Assembly: GCA_015066205.1 (NCBI GenBank) | Contig: SVOV01000007.1 | Location: forward strand, 19,164 to 83,163 | DNA length: 64,000 bases | Source: Oscillospiraceae bacterium | GTDB taxonomy: Bacteria; Bacillota; Clostridia; Oscillospirales; Acutalibacteraceae | Direction of reading: 5' to 3' | Part shown: in pieces, positions 45,831 to 56,019 of the stretch | How the letters are laid out: each line of letters opens with the position of its first letter | Numbering within the stretch: position 1 is the stretch's first letter | Position numbers and translations under genes: made by a program | The notes under the pieces: generated by a model | What the model saw: only the letters and a program-made list of their open reading frames with translations | Database searches by the model: none | Told to the model about the DNA's origin: nothing

Positions 45831-46819
45831 ACGAGCTTATCATCCTCGGGATTATCTGTTATAACAGCCTTAATTGAGGTAATTGCAACCTCTATCATAT
45901 CATCCGTGGGCTCTTTTGTCGTCACTCTCTGCATCCAGAGTCCGGGAGCAGAGAATATCTTTGTAACTATATTATCGTGCCTTCCCGCATATCTTATGAG
46001 CTCATAGCTGATGCCTGTAACAACGGGAAGAATTGCAATAATTTTAACTGCAGTCCAGAGAAGTCTGTAATCGGGAGAATTGAGGATCGGGAAAACAAGA
46101 ACGGTTACTGATGAAACAATAACACTTGTTATAAGAACAATAAAGATAAAGCTTGTTCCGCATCTCGGATGAAATCTCTTGCAGGTACGGACATTCTCTA
46201 CAGTCAATTCAAGTCCTTTTTCATAACAGAAAATTGATTTATGTTCAGCACCGTGATACATAAAAACTCTTTTAATATCATTCATCTGAGATACAGCAAG
46301 CATATAACAGACAACAATTATCATTTTGATAATTCCTTCAAAGAAGGGATGAAAATCAGAAATTGCACCGCCGAGAAGCTTTGAGTCAACAAGGTCAACA
46401 AGATATGTCGGTGCATAGAAAAATAACAGCATACATACGCCGACAACAATAACAGACATCACAGCAGTAATTGCAGTCACCATTTTCGGACCCAGATGGT
46501 CATTGAGCCATTTGTCAAGCTTTGACATATCCTCGGTGTTTTCTTCTGCCTCGAGCTGTCCTGATAACTCAGCTGAACGCATAAGGGATTTATAGCCTAT
46601 TACCATTGATTCGATAAAATTCACGATTCCTCTGATAAAGGGCCAGCCGAGAAAGCTGAACTTGTCCTTTATATGTTTAACTTCATTCATTTCAGTTTTT
46701 ATACTGCCGTCGGTATGTCTTACAGAGATGGCGGCACCCTTGGGACCGTTCATCATAACCCCCTCAATAAGAGCCTGACCTCCGACAGATGTTTTATGTA
46801 TGACCTTATCTTTGCTCAT
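45827..46819 (-). CDS. DUF1385 domain-containing membrane protein (YqhQ)
   Basis: 'SVGGQALIEGVMMNGPKGAAISVR', 'YHGAEHKSIFCYEKGLELTVENVRTCKRFHPRCGTSFIF'. Confidence 0.95.
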   Translation of the reverse strand: MSKDKVIHKTSVGGQALIEGVMMNGPKGAAISVRHTDGSIKTEMNEVKHIKDKFSFLGWPFIRGIVNFIESMVIGYKSLMRSAELSGQLEAEENTEDMSKLDKWLNDHLGPKMVTAITAVMSVIVVGVCMLLFFYAPTYLVDLVDSKLLGGAISDFHPFFEGIIKMIIVVCYMLAVSQMNDIKRVFMYHGAEHKSIFCYEKGLELTVENVRTCKRFHPRCGTSFIFIVLITSVIVSSVTVLVFPILNSPDYRLLWTAVKIIAILPVVTGISYELIRYAGRHDNIVTKIFSAPGLWMQRVTTKEPTDDMIEVAITSIKAVITDNPEDDKLV

Positions 46820-48270
46820 TAACTATCTTTCCTTTCAGATAAATTAACAGGAAGAGTGGGAAGAGTTATATTGACCTCTGTTCCCTCCCCGAGAACGCTT
46901 GAAATTTCAAGAGTTCCCTTATGAAGTGTAACAATTTCATCACAAACGGCAAGACCGATACCCGATCCCTTTGCTGAAAGGTTTGCCTTGTAGAATTTTT
47001 CTTTAACATGAGGAAGATCCTCGGGGGAAATTCCGCAGCCTGTATCAGCCACTCTTATTCGCACTTCATCGGAATAAATCATAGCTACAATAGATATTCT
47101 GCCGCCTGCGGGAGTATATTTTATTGCATTATCAATTATATTTACAAAAACCTGCTTGATTCTGTCAGGATCTGCATTTACAGGAGCGGGAAAATCGGGA
47201 GAGCTGTAAAATATTTCTCTTCCCTCTCGGGTCGCTCTGTCTTTAAGAACATAAACTGCATCATCAAGCTCTGCAATAATATCTATCTTCTGTAAATGAA
47301 GCGTCATTCTTCCGCTTTCCATTCTTGAAAAGTCGAGAAGATCTTCAACAAGAGTGTAAAGTCTTTCAGTTTCATTCTGAATAACCTTAAGACCGTTATT
47401 GATGGTTTCATCCTCTGATTCACTGATACAAAGAAGCGTTTCCGTCCATCCCTTTATTGCAGTAAGAGGAGTTCGAAGTTCGTGAGATACGGTTGAAATA
47501 AACTCATTTTTCAGCTTATCTGTTTTATCTATTTCATCCGTCATATAATTAATTGACTCTGCAAGCTCTGCAAGCTCGTCATCATATTTATTTGATAAAA
47601 TAATTTTTTCGGAATAATTACCCTTTGCAATACTTCTTGTTGCGGCATTGAGATTTTTTACAGGCACAACAATAGATCTTATAAAAAACAGTCCCGACAA
47701 AACAACAAGCATAAGAGCAAAAAGACTTACCGCAGATACAACTATAGTTACCTTTACTATCTGAAGATCAACGGGCTCAAGAGAGATAATGTAGCGGACG
47801 GCACCGTTGCTGAAACCGTTTGTTTTCGGAAGAAGAACAGACAGTGCCATTACCTTTTCTCCCGAGCTCATCGTTCCCTGCCAGAAGGCTCTGCCCGATA
47901 CGGAATCAAGAGCCTCAAAATAATCGGGATAAACCTCATTTTCAGATATAAATCCCGTGGATGTAACTATAACATTACCGTATTTATTTATCACCCAGAG
48001 CTCTGCAACATTTATATCCTGAAAATTATCAACATATTCCTGCGCACGGGATGAAAAGGCATCAGAGCTTGAAGAAAGATATGAGCTGAAATAATCAGCA
48101 ATAACACCGCTTTGACCGAGGGACTGAAGCTTGTTTTCTACAGTGTCATAATAATAATTTCGGAGAATGAGAACGATTGAACCGGAAATACATGTAAGAA
48201 TCAAAGCTATAACAAGAATAGTAGTCAGAAGCCATCTTACCGTAATACCGCTTTTCAGCATTTTTCTCAC
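46819..48270 (-). CDS. Sensor histidine kinase with extracytoplasmic sensor and HAMP domain
   Basis: Two TM segments, HAMP, 'NEFISTVSHELRTPLTAIKGWTETLL', 'IDNAIKYTP', 'DTGCGISPEDLPHV', 'GSGIGLAV'. Confidence 0.95.
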   Translation of the reverse strand: MRKMLKSGITVRWLLTTILVIALILTCISGSIVLILRNYYYDTVENKLQSLGQSGVIADYFSSYLSSSSDAFSSRAQEYVDNFQDINVAELWVINKYGNVIVTSTGFISENEVYPDYFEALDSVSGRAFWQGTMSSGEKVMALSVLLPKTNGFSNGAVRYIISLEPVDLQIVKVTIVVSAVSLFALMLVVLSGLFFIRSIVVPVKNLNAATRSIAKGNYSEKIILSNKYDDELAELAESINYMTDEIDKTDKLKNEFISTVSHELRTPLTAIKGWTETLLCISESEDETINNGLKVIQNETERLYTLVEDLLDFSRMESGRMTLHLQKIDIIAELDDAVYVLKDRATREGREIFYSSPDFPAPVNADPDRIKQVFVNIIDNAIKYTPAGGRISIVAMIYSDEVRIRVADTGCGISPEDLPHVKEKFYKANLSAKGSGIGLAVCDEIVTLHKGTLEISSVLGEGTEVNITLPTLPVNLSERKDS

Positions 48271-48283
48271 CTCTTAAAAGAAT

Positions 48284-48991
48284 TTATACAAGCCATTTAT
48301 AGCCTACGCCCCATATGGTTGTAAGATGATGGGGGCTTGAGGGATCGTCCTCAAGCTTCATTCGAAGGCGCCTGATATTCACATCAACGACCTTGTCGTC
48401 GCCGTAATACATATTCCCCCAAACATGGTTCAGTATCTCACTGCGTTCAAGTGCAGAATTGGGGTGATTAAAGAAAAATTCCATGATCTGGAATTCAACC
48501 TGAGTGAGCTCAATCTGCTCTCCTTTTTTTGTCAGAGAACGACTTCTGAGATCAAGAGAGAAATCACCGAGAGTGATCACACTGCCTTTGTCCTTACTTT
48601 TTTCGGCATATTCCCTGTTAAGTGTAACTCTCCTGTAAATTGCATCAACACGAGCCATAAGCTCCGACGGAGAAAAGGGCTTTGTGACATAGTCATCAGC
48701 ACCGACAAGAAGCCCCGTAACCTTATCCATTTCCTGTGTTTTCGCAGTAAGAATAATAATACCGAGAGTGCTGCTCTTGCCTCTTAACTGCTTACATACT
48801 TCAAGTCCGTCAGTACCCGGCATCATTATATCAAGAAGTGCAATATCAAAATTGCCGTTATATTCTTCATAAAGCTTCAGAGCAGTATCGCCGTTGTCAG
48901 CCTCAACCACCTCAAAGCCGCTTCTTTTCAGATTTATAACAATAAACTCGCGTATAGATTTCTCATCTTCTGCAATAAGAATTCTTTTCAT
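48284..48991 (-). CDS. OmpR/PhoB-family response regulator
   Basis: 'RILIAEDEKSIREFIVINLKRSGFEVVEA', 'DIALLDIMMPGTDGLEVC', winged-helix 'LNHVWGNMYYGDDKVVDVNIRRLRMKLEDDPS'. Confidence 0.96.
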   Translation of the reverse strand: MKRILIAEDEKSIREFIVINLKRSGFEVVEADNGDTALKLYEEYNGNFDIALLDIMMPGTDGLEVCKQLRGKSSTLGIIILTAKTQEMDKVTGLLVGADDYVTKPFSPSELMARVDAIYRRVTLNREYAEKSKDKGSVITLGDFSLDLRSRSLTKKGEQIELTQVEFQIMEFFFNHPNSALERSEILNHVWGNMYYGDDKVVDVNIRRLRMKLEDDPSSPHHLTTIWGVGYKWLV

Positions 48992-49004
48992 TTTTTCTCC
49001 TTCC

Positions 49005-50357
49005 TTATAAATCTTTAATTAATGATTCAATAAACTCTTCAGTTACATAAAGACTTTCGCCGAGTGCAGTAACAGTTATATTAAATTCCCTGTCATTTCT
49101 GTGTCCGAGAAAACCATCACCGATCAGAATACCTGTATTTTCTTCAGACTTTTCAGCACTTACAGAAAAAACTATGTTGTTCTCGTCAGCCGAATCTCTG
49201 AGTCTTACCTGAACAATATTGTTGACCTGATCATACACGATATAATGATATCTGACAAAGTCATCAAGCTTCAGTGCAAAGGAATCCTTTTCATTAATAA
49301 AGTATTTTCCTAAGGTCGTAAACTCTCCGTCTGAAAAAGTCATCCATTCTATTAATACAGGCGCCTCGGAATTATCATCATCTGAAATGACATATGAGCC
49401 TTCAATTTCAACAGGTATAGGAATATCCAGGAAACCGTCTTCATTAAAGTCAGTGCAGGAAATAAAATTCCGTCTTGCAGTGAGCTCTGAAAGAACTGCA
49501 TTTTCAGGCTGAGGAATAAACAAGGTCCCAAGCTCTTTGCTGAATACGAGAATCTCCGTAAACATTTCGTTGTCGGGAGAAATACACTCGAGATAAATCC
49601 TGAGCTCCTTGCCGTCACTCTCATAAAGAATATCGGAAATTGAAGAAACAAGGCTGTTAAAAGCAATATCACTTAATGGAACAAAAGCCTTTTCAACAGA
49701 ATCAAAATCAAGAAGACGGGCATTGAGAGAATAAGTCTGCTCGGAGCTGTTATAATAGAGATATAAAAGCTCATTTGATTTATCGGAATCGACATCAAAA
49801 TAGACATAATCCGCTATCTGTATGGTTGCCATTGAAACAAGAGCATTATCAACAGAGCTGTCAAGTGATGCAATTTTATATACAGAGAGAGTTTTTTCTC
49901 TCTTTGAATCTTCAACAGACCAGATAACAGCGATTTCAAGATTCTTCAGGTTATCAACATTATAGAAATCAACCTTATATACTTCCGTTCCCGAGCCTAT
50001 GACATCAAAAACAGAAAACCATTCTCCGTTTTTCTGCGAGAGAAGATGCATATGAACAACAGAAGAATTGGAATTCAGCGAATAGAATACTACAGCCTCA
50101 TCAACAGAATCAGAGTTTGCATCAAAAAAAATGTATGATGCACGGTGATTGCCCGAAACAGGAGAATAAAGACTGATGTCTTTTCCGACAGTATTCTCAA
50201 AAACCTGCTGCAATGCGGCATTTTCACCCGTAAGCTTCGGAGGTCTTATAAGATTCTCCGCTGCAAAAAAATCAGGTAATGAACAACCGCTGAAAATAAC
50301 AGCAAAAAGCATTACGACTGAAATTGCCGTAAATATCCTTTTTTTCACGGTTGCCAC
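49005..50357 (-). CDS. Putative lipoprotein with FG-GAP/VCBS-like Asp-rich repeats
   Basis: Lipobox-like 'VIFSGCSLPDF'; repeated 'FFDANSDSVDEAVVFY', 'YFDVDSDKSNELLYLYY', 'CTDFNEDGFLDIPIPV' motifs. Confidence 0.75.
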   Translation of the reverse strand: MATVKKRIFTAISVVMLFAVIFSGCSLPDFFAAENLIRPPKLTGENAALQQVFENTVGKDISLYSPVSGNHRASYIFFDANSDSVDEAVVFYSLNSNSSVVHMHLLSQKNGEWFSVFDVIGSGTEVYKVDFYNVDNLKNLEIAVIWSVEDSKREKTLSVYKIASLDSSVDNALVSMATIQIADYVYFDVDSDKSNELLYLYYNSSEQTYSLNARLLDFDSVEKAFVPLSDIAFNSLVSSISDILYESDGKELRIYLECISPDNEMFTEILVFSKELGTLFIPQPENAVLSELTARRNFISCTDFNEDGFLDIPIPVEIEGSYVISDDDNSEAPVLIEWMTFSDGEFTTLGKYFINEKDSFALKLDDFVRYHYIVYDQVNNIVQVRLRDSADENNIVFSVSAEKSEENTGILIGDGFLGHRNDREFNITVTALGESLYVTEEFIESLIKDL

Positions 50358-50370
50358 TCCCCTTTCTTTT

Positions 50371-51663
50371 TTATTCTACCTCAATTTCAACAGTATAAGA
50401 TGTTCCGTGAATCCAGCTGTCCGTAAGAGTTCTGAGTATTATTTTTGCGGGAACCGTATGCTTACCGCTTGTAAGCTCGATACCGTCAAGAACCGGTACT
50501 GCATACGCAGCTGTCTGATCAATTCCCATTACAGATGAAGCAGGGCCTACAATCTGAACAGATTCAACAGATTCAGATAAAACCTTTACGCCTTCAGGTA
50601 AATTGACAGATGATACATCGACGGGAATCTCAAGCCAACGCTTTGACATTGATGACATATCTATAGTTACCGTAAACTGCTTTACATCGGAAGCAATATC
50701 TTTGTTTACGACAGTAATTCTGTTCACAACATTATTGATCTTGTTAAAATCTATTGTTCCGATAAGAAGCTTATTGCTTTCATCAAGAACGGTTTCTCCC
50801 ACACCTGTCTGAACAGAAAGATCTACCTGTGAGGGATAAACATTATATTCAATACCGTCTGTTCTGTAAGCCTGAGGCATTCCGATAAAATCAACTGCGG
50901 TTTCATAAGTTCCCACCTGACTTACCGGAATTGTAATATACACAGGGTCGGTGATTTCAAAAGTAAAGTTAGCAAGATCTACTGTACCGTTTGCTGATTC
51001 TGCAACAATTTCTGCCTCAAGATTAGTTGTCACGGTAAGCTCTTTATCAAGCTCAGCCACAGCTTTAAGGGCCGTTATTTTTCCCATTTCCTTAGCAGGC
51101 CCCGAAAGAGTGAGAGAATCGACACTGAGTCTGGGGTTCTCTCTGATAAAGCCTTGCTTAAGAGAATAACCCTCAAGCTCCTTGATTTCTTCAGTAAGAG
51201 CAAAGGTCTTTGAAACTCTTTCATCAAAGGATACCTTAACCGTGTTTGAAGAAAGCTTTACAACCTCCACATCACCTGAAACACCTGAAACTGTTGCACT
51301 GACAGGAAGATCGTATGTTCCTGCGGCCGTTACGGAGGAACAGGAAGCTGTTACATTGATGTTTTCATTTGTAAACGCGGGATCATTAAGAACATAGCTG
51401 AATCCGTTTACCGTAACATCAACGGAAAATGTCTGATTACCGAACATTTCAAGGCCGTTATTCTTTGCGATACTCTCATCAACATTGATATTAACGGGAA
51501 CATCCTTGAAGGTTCTTTCGATTTCTGTTGTCTGTGACATAGAAACAAGCGTCCAGCAGATAACCGCAATTACAAGAGAAAGAACAAAAACAAATTTATT
51601 ATCTGACATAAGGGATGAAAAGGAAATGCTTTTCTTTACCGAATTAATCTTATTCTTGCTCAT
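50371..51663 (-). CDS. cdaR: YbbR-domain protein CdaR (regulator of diadenylate cyclase)
   Basis: N-terminal TM, repeated YbbR-type domains; overlaps cdaA. Confidence 0.9.
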   Translation of the reverse strand: MSKNKINSVKKSISFSSLMSDNKFVFVLSLVIAVICWTLVSMSQTTEIERTFKDVPVNINVDESIAKNNGLEMFGNQTFSVDVTVNGFSYVLNDPAFTNENINVTASCSSVTAAGTYDLPVSATVSGVSGDVEVVKLSSNTVKVSFDERVSKTFALTEEIKELEGYSLKQGFIRENPRLSVDSLTLSGPAKEMGKITALKAVAELDKELTVTTNLEAEIVAESANGTVDLANFTFEITDPVYITIPVSQVGTYETAVDFIGMPQAYRTDGIEYNVYPSQVDLSVQTGVGETVLDESNKLLIGTIDFNKINNVVNRITVVNKDIASDVKQFTVTIDMSSMSKRWLEIPVDVSSVNLPEGVKVLSESVESVQIVGPASSVMGIDQTAAYAVPVLDGIELTSGKHTVPAKIILRTLTDSWIHGTSYTVEIEVE

Positions 51664-52681
51664 CGTTTACATCTCCTTCGTTTGTTAATCCGTCTGTATT
51701 TTCATCAAGAGTATCGTCAAAGGGAGCTTCAATTGAAACAGCCTCCTCTGAAATTTCGGGCATTTTATCTTCCGCTGCTTCAACAGATGCTTCTTCTGCA
51801 TTTTCAACTATTGCGGCCTGAGCTTCAGCCTTCTTTTCTTTTCTCTGACGAAGCTTATTCTTTGAAGGCTTCTGTGTGAGAAGATAAGAGCTGAGCTTTT
51901 CTCTGAGCTCGGAATCGGTAAGACCTCTTATAAGCTTACCCTCAACAGCAAGAGAAATAATACCTGTTTCCTCACTTGTAACAACCACAACTGCATCGGT
52001 ATTAAGGCTTACCTCAATAGCAGCACGATGCCTTGTACCTACATTTTCGGTGATAATTCTGTCATTCTTCATGGGGACAACACATCTTGCAGCTATGATT
52101 CTGCCGTTCTTAACAACTATTGCACCGTCGTGAAGAGGAGCATTGGGATAGAAGATACTGCAGATCATTTCAAAGGTTGTCTGAGAATCAATAGGAACTG
52201 CATGCTTGGTAAGGTCGCCTAATAATGATTCTCTCTGGAACACAATTATAGAACCGACCTTACTGCGGCTCATAGCACCGCAGGCTCTGCATACGGCATT
52301 GATAGCCTCAACCTCATCTTCATCGTTTGATGATGAAAAAAGAGAATACTTGCCGATCTTCTTTTTTCCGAGATTTTCAAGAGCATGTCTGAGCTCTGTT
52401 GAGAAAAGAACTACAAATATGATAATGATATCGGAAAAAAGCTTTGAGAATATGAATTTACTGGTATCCATTTCAAGAAGATTTACGATACCGTAAACAA
52501 GGACAACAAAGAAAAGACCTTTTATAACCTGAATCGACTGCGATTTTCTCAGCTGCTTGATAAGAGCACAGACAAGAACTGCAACAAGAAGAATGTCTAC
52601 AAGATCAGGAAACAGATCAATATTCGCAAAAACATCAATTATCTGCATAAATACAGTTCTGATTGATTCTAATAATTCCAT
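51650..52681 (-). CDS. cdaA: Diadenylate cyclase CdaA (c-di-AMP synthase)
   Basis: TM helices, 'NAPLHDGAIVVKNGRIIAARCVVPM' (DGA) and 'VGTRHRAAIEVSLNTDAVVVVTSEETG' (RHR). Confidence 0.96.
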   Translation of the reverse strand: MELLESIRTVFMQIIDVFANIDLFPDLVDILLVAVLVCALIKQLRKSQSIQVIKGLFFVVLVYGIVNLLEMDTSKFIFSKLFSDIIIIFVVLFSTELRHALENLGKKKIGKYSLFSSSNDEDEVEAINAVCRACGAMSRSKVGSIIVFQRESLLGDLTKHAVPIDSQTTFEMICSIFYPNAPLHDGAIVVKNGRIIAARCVVPMKNDRIITENVGTRHRAAIEVSLNTDAVVVVTSEETGIISLAVEGKLIRGLTDSELREKLSSYLLTQKPSKNKLRQRKEKKAEAQAAIVENAEEASVEAAEDKMPEISEEAVSIEAPFDDTLDENTDGLTNEGDVNDEQE

Positions 52682-52685
52682 AGAT

Positions 52686-53174
52686 TTACACCGCCGTATC
52701 TTTTTTTATTAATAAAGCAACCGCGTGAGCTGCTATTCCGAGGCCCTCCCCGGTAAAACCGAGGCCCTCTTCCGTTGTGGCCTTAACGCTCACCTGCTTT
52801 TCACTTAATGAGCAAGCAAGACTGATATTATTTCTCATTAAATTAATATACGGAGCAAGCTTAGGACGCTGGGCGAGAACAGTTGCATCAATATTTGATA
52901 TTCTGTAGCCGTTTTCCGTAACCATACTGCAGACTTTTCTGAGAAGAATAATGCTGTCGGCATTTTTGAAGGAGTTATCCGTATCGGGGAAATGTACTCC
53001 GATATCACCGAGAGCAAGAGCTCCGAGAAGAGCATCACACACAGCATGTACAAGCACATCAGCATCAGAATGTCCGAGAAGACCTTTTTCATAGGGGATT
53101 TTTACCCCACCGAGAATAAGATCTCTGTTTTCAACCAGCTTATGAACATCATATCCGTGTCCGATTCTGAACAT
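52686..53174 (-). CDS. ispF: 2-C-methyl-D-erythritol 2,4-cyclodiphosphate synthase
   Basis: '[62 protein letters not shown]'. Confidence 0.98.
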   Translation of the reverse strand: MFRIGHGYDVHKLVENRDLILGGVKIPYEKGLLGHSDADVLVHAVCDALLGALALGDIGVHFPDTDNSFKNADSIILLRKVCSMVTENGYRISNIDATVLAQRPKLAPYINLMRNNISLACSLSEKQVSVKATTEEGLGFTGEGLGIAAHAVALLIKKDTAV

Positions 53175-53192
53175 CAGTTTGCTTCCTTTCTT

Positions 53193-54482
53193 TTATTTAT
53201 TTTCCAAAAGCTCTTTACAAGCTGCTATCTTAACTGCAAGACAAATAATTTCAGTTGCAGTTTTAAGCTCTTCAATTTTGGGACAGGAGGGAGCAAGCCT
53301 TATATTCTTATCCTCAGGATCTTTTTTGTAAGGATAAGTTGCACCGACTCCGGTAAGTGTAAGTCCTGCCTTTTTACAAAGCTCTCCGACAAGACGAGCA
53401 GAGCCGCCTGTTACATCAAGAGATATAAAATACCCGCCTTTAGGCTCATTCCACTGCGCAATGCCGAGTCCCCCGAGCTCTTTTTCAAGAATTTCAAGAA
53501 CAGTGCTGAATTTGGGACGGAGAATATCGGCATGCTTTTTCATCTGGGCTTTTACATCTTCAACTGTTTTATATATTCTGCAATGCTTCAGCTGATTGAT
53601 CTTATCATAGCTGATAATCTGAAGCGTAAGACGCTTGCTTATTTCCTCAAAGTTTGCATCGCTTGCTGCCATTGCAGATACACCGGCGCCTGCAAAAGTT
53701 ATTTTAGAGGTTGAGGTAAAAGCAATAAAGTTATCTTCATTTCCGTATTTCTTTGCTTCATCAAAAATATTAAGAAGAGTATCGCCTTCGTCATAAAAAT
53801 CGTGAATAATATACGCAGCATCCCAGATAACCCTGAAATCACGGGCAGCAGGCTTCATTGCGGCAAGACGCCTGACTGTTTCATCCGAATATGTAATTCC
53901 GTCGGGATTCGAGTATTTCGGGACACAGAACATTCCTTTAACATCGGGATCTCGGATAATTTCCTCAATCATATCCATATCGGGACCCTCGGAGGTCATG
54001 GGAACATTAATCATTTCAAGTCCGAAATATTCAGCTATCGCGAAATGTCTGTCATAGCCCGGCACCACGGCAATAAACTTTCTTTTTTCATTGAGCATCC
54101 ACGGTTTACAGCCGCCGATACCCGCATAACAACACTGAGCAATATAGTCAAACATAAGATTAAGACTTGAGCTCCCGCAGGCTATGACATTCTTTTTATC
54201 CACACCGAGAAGATCCCCGAAAAGCTTTCTGCACTCATCTACGCCGTAAAGCTCGCCGTAGTTTCTGCAGTCTGTTCCGTTTTCAGAAAAGGGACTGAAT
54301 TGCTCTCGGCTCATATAGAGAAGCTCATCCGACAGATCAAGCTGTTCTGAAGAGGGCTTTCCTCTTGCCATATTTATCGAAATGCCTGCACTGACATAAG
54401 CATCGTATTTTTTCTGAGCTTCAGCTTCAAAAGCCTTCAGCTGTTCTTTTGTAAAATCTTTTAACTGCGCCATTATTACCAC
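53193..54482 (-). CDS. Fold-type I PLP aminotransferase (Aminotran_MocR / aspartate aminotransferase-like)
   Basis: 'INMARGKPSSEQLDLSDELL', 'ACGSSSLNLMFDYIAQC', 'FCVPKYSNPDGITYSDE', 'FTSTSKITFAGAGVSAMAAS'. Confidence 0.9.
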   Translation of the reverse strand: MVIMAQLKDFTKEQLKAFEAEAQKKYDAYVSAGISINMARGKPSSEQLDLSDELLYMSREQFSPFSENGTDCRNYGELYGVDECRKLFGDLLGVDKKNVIACGSSSLNLMFDYIAQCCYAGIGGCKPWMLNEKRKFIAVVPGYDRHFAIAEYFGLEMINVPMTSEGPDMDMIEEIIRDPDVKGMFCVPKYSNPDGITYSDETVRRLAAMKPAARDFRVIWDAAYIIHDFYDEGDTLLNIFDEAKKYGNEDNFIAFTSTSKITFAGAGVSAMAASDANFEEISKRLTLQIISYDKINQLKHCRIYKTVEDVKAQMKKHADILRPKFSTVLEILEKELGGLGIAQWNEPKGGYFISLDVTGGSARLVGELCKKAGLTLTGVGATYPYKKDPEDKNIRLAPSCPKIEELKTATEIICLAVKIAACKELLENK

Positions 54483-54616
54483 CTGATAGTTAATTTATCC
54501 TGAAAAAAACAGAATATTTTAAATAATTATTATAATTCAAGTTATTGTATCACATAAAAATAAAATAATCAATAGTATTATAATATTTTATTATATTAAT
54601 AAAGCTTAAATTTCTG

Positions 54617-54651
54617 TAAAAAAACCGTATGACCTGAAAAAGCCATACGGT
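54617..54651 (-). terminator. Intrinsic terminator of der
   Basis: Minus: ACCGTATG-GCTTTTTCAGGT-CATACGGT followed by TTTTTTT. Confidence 0.85.
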
Positions 54652-54656
54652 AAAAT

Positions 54657-55979
54657 TCAGTTTTCTCCGCGCTCACGGATAACAAGTCTTGTAGGAGTTC
54701 CCTCAAGACCGAAAACTTCTCTTATCTGATTATCGATATATCTCTGATAGCTGTAGTGAAAAAGCTCCTTACTGTTAACAAATGCAACAAATGTCGGCGG
54801 TCTTGTTGAAGCCTGAGTCATATAATATACCTTAAGACGCTTACCCTTATCCGTGGGAGGCTGAACACGGGCCTGCGCATCGGCAAGAACCTGATTCAGG
54901 CGCCCCGTGGGAATTCTGACAGCATTCTGATCATCAACATACTTTATAAGCTCATAAAGTCTGTCAAGGCGCTGTCCTGTTTTTGCTGAAATAAAAATTA
55001 TGGGAGCATAGGACATAAATGAAAAATCATTCATCAGTTTTTTTCTGTAGGTATCCATTGTTTTACCGTCTTTTTCATAAGCATCCCACTTATTAACGGC
55101 AATAATACATGCTTTTCCTGCTTCATGGGCAATACCCGCAACTTTTGAATCCTGTTCAGTAAAGCCCTCAAGTGCATCTATCATAATAACACAGACATTT
55201 GCTCTTTCAACAGCTGCAACGGCACGCATAACAGAATACTTTTCAATCTGATCGTCCACCTTTGATTTTCTGCGAAGACCTGCAGTATCAATAAACATAA
55301 AATGACCGTGCTTATTATGAATTTCAGTATCAGTTGCATCACGGGTCGTACCTGCAATATTTGAAACAAGCATACGCTCTTCCCCGCAAAGAGCATTGAC
55401 AAGAGAGGATTTTCCGACATTAGGCTTACCGATAACGGCAACCTTTATTGTATCATCATCCTCATCCTCAACCGTTTCTTCGGGAAGGAATTTCAGAACC
55501 TCATCCAAAAGATCACCCGTACCGTGTCCGTGAACGGAAGAAACGGCAACAGGATCGCCGAGACCGAGGTTATAGAATTCATAAAAGTCAGCGGGAACAG
55601 CACCGAGGGAATCGCACTTATTAACACAAAGCACGATGGGTTTTCCGCTTTTAAGAAGCATTGAAGCCACTTCCGCATCAGTAGCAACAACACCCGTTTT
55701 AACATCACAGACAAAAATTATGGCATCAGCTGTTTCTATAGCTATCTGTGCCTGCCTTCTCATCTGAGAGAGAATTATATCATCGGAATAAGGTTCAATA
55801 CCACCGGTATCAACGATAAGAAACTTTCTGTTAAGCCATTCGCAGTCAGCATAAAGACGGTCTCTTGTAACACCCGGTCTGTCATCAACTATAGCAAGTC
55901 TTTTACCGCTGAGTTTATTGAACAGAGTTGACTTGCCGACATTGGGTCTGCCGACGATTGCAACAATAGGTTTAGCCAT
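54657..55979 (-). CDS. der: Ribosome biogenesis GTPase Der (EngA)
   Basis: Two G domains: 'AIVGRPNVGKSTLFNKL', 'AVIGKPNVGKSSLVNAL'. Start at MAKPIVAIVG. Confidence 0.97.
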   Translation of the reverse strand: MAKPIVAIVGRPNVGKSTLFNKLSGKRLAIVDDRPGVTRDRLYADCEWLNRKFLIVDTGGIEPYSDDIILSQMRRQAQIAIETADAIIFVCDVKTGVVATDAEVASMLLKSGKPIVLCVNKCDSLGAVPADFYEFYNLGLGDPVAVSSVHGHGTGDLLDEVLKFLPEETVEDEDDDTIKVAVIGKPNVGKSSLVNALCGEERMLVSNIAGTTRDATDTEIHNKHGHFMFIDTAGLRRKSKVDDQIEKYSVMRAVAAVERANVCVIMIDALEGFTEQDSKVAGIAHEAGKACIIAVNKWDAYEKDGKTMDTYRKKLMNDFSFMSYAPIIFISAKTGQRLDRLYELIKYVDDQNAVRIPTGRLNQVLADAQARVQPPTDKGKRLKVYYMTQASTRPPTFVAFVNSKELFHYSYQRYIDNQIREVFGLEGTPTRLVIRERGEN

Positions 55980-56019
55980 AATACACCTTCCCGAAACAAA
56001 ATTCGGCCTTTCAGTATAC

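Noticed and set aside
52992-53714. 240-aa plus-strand ORF antisense to ispF and the aminotransferase gene
   Set aside because: Lies wholly over strongly recognisable genes on the opposite strand, has low-complexity Cys/Phe/Ser-rich composition and no RBS or family motif; a shadow ORF.
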